Source: Macrostomum hystrix (Eukaryota > Platyhelminthes > Macrostomidae). From it: a stretch of DNA of 64,000 bases. Of this stretch, positions 56,646 to 64,000 are shown piece by piece. The position numbers were made by a program, and so were the translations under genes. The notes beneath the pieces are model-generated. The model did no database searches. It saw only the letters and a list, made by a program, of their open reading frames with translations, and was not told the DNA's origin. The stretch is from the NCBI GenBank assembly GCA_950097015.1, contig CATNEN010000008.1, forward strand, positions 2,914,001-2,978,000. The letters are read 5' to 3'. How positions within the stretch are numbered: the stretch's first letter is position 1; each line of letters starts with the position of its first letter.

Positions 56646-57893
56646 CTGCGGGGTGGGTGACATTGGCGAAAGGTGTAATTGTGGTGGGTGTAGCTGCGGT
56701 GGTTCAGATGGATGATGAATGAGCATGACCGAATTATTAGGTGAGATACGAGATAAAAATAGTTTTGATAATTTCATCTAAATTGAAATCTTCCAAAGTA
56801 CACTTTAGCCCAAATATTTTCTGTCCTAAAAATGGTCGCATATTTTCATCATTCGAAACTGTCAAAACGACATAAGCTGACATTCTGACATTCTCCTTAT
56901 GCTGTTGTTGGGGGGGCCAATCTCGGACACGTCAATGAGGCCTGCGCAAAAACATGCCCCCCTGGAGGCTGCGTCGGTGGCCCTGTTGTAAAAAGGGACT
57001 GCCTAGTGGATGTTTTTCTCCTCTACCCATGTCTGCAGTCAAAAGTACACGAATTGGGGCGGACCGCAGGACTTGTTAAACTCGGCTGGCAGCGCTTGGA
57101 GCCTAAAGAAGCTTTCAATTCCTGTCAGATCGGCCCGCCCTCGTATACTTGTGTTCCTTTCTATCGGAGGAAATAGTGAATTTTACAGCCCTCGGGAGGC
57201 TGAAAAATGCTCTTGGCTCGTATGTCAGCGGAGGGACTTGCCCGCAGGGGAATAGTTTTACCGCTATTTTCCTGCCAAAGAGCGACTCCTGTCCGACAGA
57301 GAAAGCCGCTGCTTTTTATTGTTTCGTTTAGGGATAAGGTTACGGTGAGGATCTTGCAACAATTCAACAGCCTAATCCACCTAAGGTGGATTACAGTAGA
57401 ATCATTTTATCAATTGAAATGATGTGACGAAGTAGATGATACATTGAACAGGTTGATACTATGACAAGCCCCCAAGCCTTCTCTCAGCGGCTGCGCCCTA
57501 AATGAATGTGGCCTCGCCGAAGTAGTCAAAGTAGACATTGAGCGGGAATAAAGGGTAAGCAGAGTGAATAGAACTCACCTGAGCTCGTCTGCGGAACCAG
57601 GTCGCCGTAGCCGACGGTTGTCATGGTGACCAGGGACCACCAGAAGCCGTCAAACATCGACGTGAACTGTGAATCGGCGCCGCCCTTCTGCTGACACTTG
57701 GAACAGTCCACGCCTTTGGCGCCTTCAGCGGCCTGTTGTGGTACATGCGTCTCGCCGCTGCGCGACTTCTCGCAGAAGAAGATCAGAGTGCTGAACAGCA
57801 GGGTGCCCAGTGCTACGAAGACACCCATGAGCATGAGGTCGCGGAGAGAAGTTTTCAGTGTGTAGATCAGAACCTGAGTGTGGTTTTGGAGGC

Positions 57894-57928
<35 letters not shown>

Positions 57929-60900
57929 AAGTAGTAGTATTGACGATAGCAACTAGAAAAGTACGAGTACTTTGACGAGGCAACCAATGAACAACCCGAG
58001 TTGTCCCATATCCGATTAGCTTAGCGCACCCTGGGGACTTTCGGGATCGACTTCTAGAGGGGAAATAAAAGAGAGCACAGACAGCCAGATAGACCAGAGT
58101 GACAGATGCGCAAAGGGGAATGTGCAATGGGTGATGCATGAGTAATAGGACTTTATAGAGTCTCGCCTGAAGATTTTATGGCTAAATTTGCAAATCCATG
58201 AAGACAACGCTACAGGTTTTCAAGCTCAGGAATTCTGCGGTTGTTCCCAAATACTCGAACATTACTACCACGCCAGAATTACGAGCGTAGATGTACGAGT
58301 TAAATCACTATAAGCACACATGACAGTACCATCACTGAGACCAGATATGACAGTACCATCACTGAGACCAGACATGACAGTACCATCACTGAGACCAGAC
58401 ATGACAGCACCATCACTGAGACCAGACATGACAGTACCATCACTGAGACCAGACATGACAGTACCGTCACTGAGACCAGACATGACAGTACCATCACTGA
58501 GACCAGACATGACAGTACCATCACTGAGACCAGACATGACAGTACCGTCACTGAGACCAGACATGATAGTACTGTAACTAAGTCGCTAATGCGAGATGCA
58601 GAAGGGAACGCAAGAAGGTGAATATATTTGCGAGGGGCTGGGCCTCGCGCACTTGTTAAGTGGGGTACAGAACAGTCTATGGCTGCTTAAGCAGCGGCAT
58701 CGGTCAGAACAGTCTATGGCTGCTTAAGCAGCGGCATCGGTCAGAACAGTCTATGGCTGCTTAAGCAGCGGCATCGGTCAGCTAACAACAAAGATAGTTA
58801 AAGTACGAGTACAACATTTCTCCCTGATCTCAAGATCAAAAGAGATTAAGCTTCGTAGCGGACTGGTGCCGACCTCTCGCGACTTGACCGCCGGGGTTCG
58901 CCGTTCCGCTCAACGGCTCGCTCTACTCCAGGCGGCTGTGGTTGCGAGCCTGGGGCCGGCCGGACGTCAGCAATGTGACGGGGAAGTCCATCGACCTCCA
59001 CTGTAGCCCCTTATCTCTGGCCTGTCACGCGCCCCCTTGGCCACTCGTCGGTACACCTGACGGCCGGCGGCTTGACGAACACTTCCGTTCCGACCGGCAG
59101 GGCAGGGCTTGACTCCGGTGTCTTAGAGGCCTCGGGGAGATCCAACATGGGCGGCTTCCAGTCGTAAGTGCTGAGCATTCTGCTGGGCACGCTGCACTCC
59201 CGAGTACCATCCTTCGGAGCCATGTTGTACCAGAATACCATGTCCAGCACGTCCTTGCCGGTTCTGGATGTCATCCGCTTGATCGTACGATGGTTTCGCT
59301 CGACTATCCCGTTGCCCGACGGCCGGTGAGCGCAGCAGAAGAGGAGCTGCACTCCCCATGCTTCGCAGAATGCACGCACCTCGGCAGAGCGGAAGGTCGC
59401 CGAGTTGTCCAGAAACAGCTGCCAGGGAGGGCCCCGCTCTCGGAAGACTTGCACGAGTGTCCCTATGATCGAAGCTGTCCGCTCGTCTGGGAGTTTTCGC
59501 CACAGTGCGAATCTCTCGGCCCGCAGTCAACAATCGACAGATAGCGGTCATCCTTGAAGTGGGTCACGTCGCAGGCCAAACGCCACCAGTTTGCGTCCAC
59601 CTCGAGACTTCCATGGTCCCAATTCACCGGCGCAGGGTCCACGGATTTGAAGCGGATGCAGTTTGCCACGACGCGCTCGACCTCTTCGCGTAGTACCTCA
59701 CGCCCAGAGAGGCACAGTTTGGCCAGGTAGAGCGTTCTGTCCACGCCGAAGTGATGTTTCTCGTGGCACGCACGGAGATCCGTGTCGATAGGGTGTAGCG
59801 CTACTGCACACAAAGGCCGCTGGCGCAGCCACTGCTGTGGTACTCGCGTCAGCGCGTCTGCCTTGTTTAACGAGGATGGCACCAGCGACACATCCAGCTC
59901 CAGGCGACATTCTCCTGCCGTGTCCCGGATCAAAGCCAGCCGCCTCCTCGCTAGAGATTCGCCCAGCCCCTTGACCCTGACGGGCTTGTCACCGGCAATC
60001 AGTGATCTAATCCAGCCGTACACGGTTGCCGAGTCGCTCATTATTTGGACTCTTTTTGAACCCTAAGCAATGGCTAGATTGAGACCCTTGATGACCGCTT
60101 CGAGTTCGGCTAGGTTTATGTGGGCGGCGTCGTCCGGCTTGCGAAGCCATGATGCGTCCTCTGCGATGACACCGTTTACTTCTAAACATACGCCGATTGC
60201 GATGCTGCTGGCGTCGCACCAGACGCGGCAGTCTGAGGCGTCGTCGACTGTCCACACGCCGCTCACTGGATCGCGCTCTTGAACCATTCTGCTGATTTCG
60301 CGGGCCATCTGCATTACGGACTCGTTCACACTGGCTTCCCAGGCGACTCCCCCGGCGGCGCGCTTAAGGTAGCTGCAAGCGACGCGCAACCATCCGGCAA
60401 CTGGGAAATGTCCCACAAATTGGCCGCACCAGGAGAATAACTGGCGCCGAGTCGCAGAAACTGCGAGGTGAGAAAGAACGTTGTCCCGCTTCCAGCAGGC
60501 GACCCCGTCTTCGCGGCGGAAGATGCGTAGACCCAGTACCCGGCGTCCGATGAGACTTTCAGGCGGTTTCGCATCGAGCCCAAAGCGTGATAGGAGATTC
60601 AGAACGCGTTCGTTCGGGGCACTGTCATTGGCCACGATAATGTCGTCTATGTACGAGTCGGTGCCAGCGCGCACGTCCTCCTCCATAGAGAGCACTCTGT
60701 TGACTACCGCGGTTATGATTCTCGGAGCCACGTTCAGGCCAAAGCCGAGTCTCATTAGGCAGTTGCGGCGACCTTTGAACTCCACCACCTCGTAACGCCA
60801 GAGCGAGGGCTCAACTCTCAACTGCAGATAGGCCTTTCGCAGGTCTATGACGCTGGTATTCTCGCCCAGTCGCCTCCAATCGCGAATTTTTGCTCCGCAG

Positions 60901-63900
60901 ACGACGCTATCGGCAGTGTGGCTAGATACGTGCTGATTCAACTCACGATAGTCCATTACAGGTCTCACCTTCGCTTTGTTGACTTGCACAACCGCCATCA
61001 GTGAGATTATACCGTTGCACTCGCCGTCGAACGGCACGAGCCAGCCAGACGCAATCCACTCCCTGATCTCGGCCTCGTAATCTTCCGATGCTTCCGGCGG
61101 CACTCTGTACTGCGCTATTCTGTTAGATAAGCTTGGAGCTTCTCCGAGCCACTTCCATGCAACCGTCCATTTACCGTCTGCGAACCAAGCAGAGAAGTCC
61201 ACGTCCTCGATCAGCACGCGGTTATCGCCGCCTGATGGACTAGAAGCCGACTTGGCTTCACTTAGTAGCGCACATGGTTTGAGTACCGAATCTTCGGTTC
61301 GCTCGAACCCCGGATGGCGCTCTTGCAATGCTGAATCACTGTTTGAGCCACCCGCCGCTGAGGCCGAGTCTCTCGCCGGGTCACTCGCCGCCGATGACGA
61401 GTCTCTCGCCGGGCCACTCGCCGCCGATGACGAGTCTCTCGCCGGACCACTCGCCACTGATGACGAGTCACTCGCCGGACTACTCGCCACCGATGATGAG
61501 TCTCTCGCTGGACCACTCGCGGCTGAGGCTGAGTCTCTCGCCGGGACTGCTCTGGGCCCCGGTTCCACACCGGATGGGCCTCTCAATGCACCAAAGGAAA
61601 CGGTGCGGCCGTCGCCGCTAACATTGACGCCACCCAATCGCATGATTGCGTCCATACCAAGAAGCAAGTCGAAACCGGGTAGAATTTCAAGAACGAGACA
61701 ACTGAGCGATACCCGGCTGCTGCGCACAGTCAACAGTACATCAGCCTCCCAACCGCACTCTGCTGCTGCATCTCCATTCATCATGGTGACTCTCTCTGTG
61801 GTGCGCGTCTTCCGTAGTCCGTAGGTCCTTGGCGACACAATAGACCTGGAGCAACCAGTATCGACCAGGGCCACAACAGTAGAACCGTTAACATTAACAA
61901 TCAACGACGGTAGGCGCGCAGATCCAGAGGGAAGCCCATTTGCGCAGAAATTTTGGGCTTCCCTTACTCGTTTTTTTGGTGGATTTACACGCTGTGGGTA
62001 ATGAGCGCCCACGTGGCCGGTGTTTCCGCAGACGTAGCAGCTCTGTCTAGTACGGTTCCCGCGACTCTGGCATTCCCGGCTGAGATGACCCTCCTTGCCG
62101 CACGAGTAGCAGGTGATCTTGTTGCGTCGAACAGCTTTCTCTGCGCCCTTAGCGTTCTCGGCTCCGACGCAGCAGAAATCACGATCGATCATGAGGCTTC
62201 GCGCCTTTTCAACAATTACGGAGTTCTCCAGTTCTTCCAGTGAGCACGATGCGACTAACTGCTGACTCACTGCGCCAGGTAGACCGCGAATGAACGCGCA
62301 CTTTATCCATTCGTCTCCGGGCATCTCGTCGACCAGGCGTGCCAGCCTTGTCAGGTCGGCCAGAAAAACATCCACTGACTCCCCAGGACCCAGTCTTCGG
62401 GAGACGAACGCGTCAAAGGCCTTGAACTTGTTGAGGCTGAACGCAGAGACCAAGGCTGCTCTGAGCGTCTTGTAGTTAGTCTTGCTGGCTTCATCTAGGC
62501 CTTGGTAGACGGCAAAGGCACCGCCCGTTAGGAAGAGTGGCAGAAAGGAAGCCAGGTCAGTGATCTTCTGCAAGCTCCAGTTTCTGAGCCTACTGCGAGA
62601 AATCTTCGTCGCCATCAAATTGCTTGATGATGTCGCTGAACTTTATTGCGCTCATTCTTGCTTTCGTTTAAAAGCCGCGATAGCTTGTAACTAAGTCGCT
62701 AATGCAAAATGCAGAAGGGAACGCAAGAAGGTGAATATATTTGCGAGGGGCTGGACCTCGCGCACTTGTTAAGTGGGGTACAGAACAGTCTATCGCTGCT
62801 TAAGCAGCGGCATCGGTCAACTAACAAAAAAGATAGTTAAAGTACGAGTACAACAAGTACCATCGCTGAGACCAGACATGACAGTACCATCACTGAGACC
62901 AGACATGACAGACCATCACTGAGACCAGACATGACAATACCGTCACTGAGACCAGACATGACAGTACCATCACTGAGACCAGACATGACAGCACCGTCTC
63001 TGAGACCAGACATGACAGTACCATCACTGAAACCAGAAGTGACAATACCGTCACTGAGACCAGACATGACAGCACCGTCTCTGAGACCAGAAATGACAGC
63101 ACCGTCTCTGAGACCAGACATGACAGTACCGTCTCTGAGACCAGACATGACAGTACCGTCTCTGAGACCAGAAATGACAGCACCGTCTCTGAGACCAGAC
63201 ATGACAATACCGTCACTGAGACCAGACGTGACAATACCGTCACTGAGACCAGACGTGACAATACCGTCACTGAGACCAGACATGACAGCACCGTCTCTGA
63301 GACCAGAAATGACAGCACCGTCTCTGAGACCAGACATGACAGCACCGTCTCTGAGACCAGAAATGACAGCACCGTCTCTGAGACCAGACATGACAGCACC
63401 GTCTCTGAGACCAGAAATGACAGCACCGTCTCTGAGACCAGACATGACAGCACCGTCTCTGAGACCAGAAATGACAGAGTATTATCAAAGCGATCAAACC
63501 AACTGAAATGAGACGCACCTGCAATCCTCGATAATGTCTTCCAATTCTGAGCAGCCTGACAAACAGGGAAATTTTGAGGAAGGCAATGTACTCTGTGACA
63601 CCGAAGCTGTTGACCTCGGAGAATTCGATAATACCCCAGGCAATCTTCAGCAGCTCATTAATATAGAACGGCAATATGGACAGCAGGTCGATAACAGTGT
63701 AGGCGTTCTTAAAGTACGCCAGCTTGTTCTTGCAGCACAGAAGGCGCACCAGAAAGTCGAAGGTGAGCACTCCGAATGCGAACCAGTCGGAAAAGACCAG
63801 CCAGTCGACTTTGATTCTCGTCTGCGCGTCAGTGTGGTTGCCGTACCAGGACGGGTGCTTGCTGGAGTAGAACTGGATCTCGCGCTGCGTCAGCAGTCGC

Positions 63901-64000
63901 TGAAACTGCTCTGATGTGCTGGCCACAAAGCTGAAGACGGCGTACAAAACCGTGACCGTCAGCAGCACCGCGTAGACAGCCGCTGGGAAGCCCGACGAAG
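56242..64000 (-). CDS. voltage-gated potassium channel (Kv), three 3' exons; 5' part beyond the window
   Basis: Exons in order on the minus strand are 64000-63519 (5' end outside the window), 57873-57579 and 56645-56242. The first covers S1 (VYAVLLTVTVLYAVFSFVAS), S2 (FGVLTFDFLVRLLCC), S3 (NAYTVIDLLSILPFYI) and S4, with four Arg at every third position (RLLRIGRHYR). The second has the S4-S5 linker and S5 (VFVALGTLLFSTLIFFCEK), the pore helix and selectivity filter TMTTVGYGD. The third has S6 (VGSACALSGLLLIAFTVPIL), where the usual PVP is TVP, and a tail ending ETDL, a class I PDZ ligand as in Shaker-type channels. Junction phases agree. The T1 domain must lie upstream. I assign Kv but not the subfamily. 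Confidence 0.9.
57478..57530 (-). mobile_element. SINE family 1 remnant
   Basis: It matches only ggcgaggccacattcattta and gggcgcagccgctgagagaa of the family body (minus orientation), about 50 bases before the Kv middle exon ends. Confidence 0.6.
57579..57873 (-). CDS. Kv exon: S5 and pore
   Basis: It starts after cacactcag in phase 0 (VLIYTLKTSLRDL) and ends TCAG|GTGAGT in phase 1. The extracellular turret between S5 and pore is long and has two Cys (DCSKCQQ). Confidence 0.9.
57894..57939 (-). repeat. (CTA)n microsatellite just upstream of a Kv 3' splice site
   Basis: About 15 copies of tag on the plus strand (cta on the minus strand), interrupted once by aag. It spans 21-66 bases before the Kv exon starting at 57873. 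Confidence 0.95.
58318..58572. repeat. 27-bp minisatellite, left part (about 9 copies)
   Basis: The unit is catgacagtaccatcactg followed by agaccaga. It stops abruptly at the LTR start and resumes at 62856. It lies in the large Kv intron. Confidence 0.97.
58573..58816 (-). repeat. 3' LTR (244 bp) with a triplicated 37-bp unit
   Basis: It holds three tandem copies (58671-58781) of a 37-bp unit starting aacagtctatggctgcttaa. The unit contains the perfect palindrome gctgcttaagcagc. The other LTR has one copy. Confidence 0.9.
58848..62652 (-). pseudogene. retrotransposon gag-pol, broken by stops and frameshifts
   Basis: The main frame runs from 62618 to a TAG at 60063. Its order is a gag part (DLASFLPLFLTGGAFAVY), a first zinc knuckle CYSCGKEGHLSREC, and a second knuckle with its last Cys changed to Tyr. 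Then come protease VDTGCSRSIVS (near 61865), a 10-residue Ser/Ala tandem repeat, RT with YIDD (near 60650) and RNase H (VWCDASSIAIG). The same frame continues after the TAG to an integrase zinc-binding part (CHEKHHFGVDRT) and the first catalytic Asp region. A frameshift near 59520 precedes the second part (FLDNSATF, GNGIVERNHRTIKR). A further frame change near 59010 reaches a stop near 58848. The gag start (about 62652) also shows a stop and a frame change. Confidence 0.85.
62686..62855 (-). repeat. 5' LTR (170 bp)
   Basis: About six single-base differences separate it from the other LTR outside the 37-bp repeat (for example gcaaaatgc for gcgagatgc). Confidence 0.9.
62856..63478. repeat. 27-bp minisatellite, right part (about 23 copies), with a dimeric higher-order pattern
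   Basis: Same unit as 58318-58572. Here many units read gcaccgtctctgag. From about 63280 the units alternate strictly between gacatgacagcaccg and gaaatgacagcaccg, giving a 54-bp dimer. Confidence 0.97.
63519..64000 (-). CDS. Kv exon: S1 to S4 (incomplete at the window end)
   Basis: The donor is TTGCAG|GTGCGT at 63518, phase 0. The frame is open to the window edge, so the exon's 5' end and the T1 domain lie beyond 64000. Confidence 0.9.

Larger units (their letters stand above)
58573..62855 (-). mobile_element. LTR retrotransposon, Ty3/gypsy-like, decayed, inserted in the Kv intron
   Basis: LTRs at 58573-58816 and 62686-62855 both begin TGTAACTAAG and end TACAACA (plus-strand text), the canonical TG...CA. 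A 5-bp target duplication agtac flanks them (58568-58572 and 62856-62860). Coding runs on the minus strand in the order gag (zinc knuckles), protease, RT, RNase H, integrase, which excludes the copia order. Ty3/gypsy is the likeliest superfamily; BEL/Pao is not excluded. Stops and frameshifts make it inactive. Confidence 0.93.

Noticed and set aside
62837-63506. Repeat frames MTVPSLRPD and CLVSETVLS
   Set aside because: They come from the 27-bp array in the Kv intron and continue into neither neighbouring exon as splice phases would require.

Overview
The window looks like nuclear DNA of an invertebrate animal. Genes have spliced exons with GT...AG junctions, TATA boxes and AATAAA signals. 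The families present are metazoan: a Kv potassium channel, an amine GPCR, a CD36 scavenger receptor, a FAXC protein, OST4, and a MACPF/F-lectin-type protein. There are tRNA-derived SINEs, hAT elements and an LTR retrotransposon. GC-rich coding islands sit in AT-rich DNA loaded with minisatellites. A spiralian such as a flatworm, annelid or mollusc is my guess, but nothing here fixes the species.

Layout. 1-5970: AT-rich, only SINE remnants and one doubtful secreted ORF. 5975-6892: a compact single-exon gene (TATA box to AATAAA) for a secreted precursor made of sixteen 10-residue repeats. 7.2-9.1 kb: two minisatellites. 9.9-11.6 kb: the last exons of a small membrane protein, split by an 18-bp array. 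12-18.5 kb: SINEs, a hAT MITE and some possible exons. 18.57-23.95 kb: a large secreted MACPF protein with cysteine-rich repeats, very likely spliced to an F-lectin-like last exon. 24.3-24.7 kb: a foldback element. 25.7 kb: OST4, a 37-residue gene on the minus strand. 26.3-27.9 kb: a deleted hAT transposon with a perfect 8-bp target duplication. 31.3-32.3 kb: a possible three-exon small gene. 32.7-40.9 kb: a five-exon histamine H1-like receptor, with minisatellites in its first three introns and across its stop codon. 42.2-43.2 kb: a TTCCA-type satellite. 44.3-46.2 kb: a CD36-family gene (minus). 47.4-50.2 kb: a TRP-like channel gene (plus) flanked by related arrays. 50.3-54.0 kb: a 3.7-kb, 17-bp satellite. 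54.5-55.4 kb: a FAXC-like gene. 56.2-64.0 kb: the 3' part of a Kv channel gene (minus), whose 5.6-kb intron holds a 27-bp minisatellite split by a decayed LTR retrotransposon.

The genes form no operon and no obvious shared pathway. Several are neural or signalling genes: the amine receptor, TRP-like channel, Kv channel, FAXC and the peptide-like precursor. The most striking general feature is how often tandem arrays sit in introns, UTRs and even at start or stop codons.
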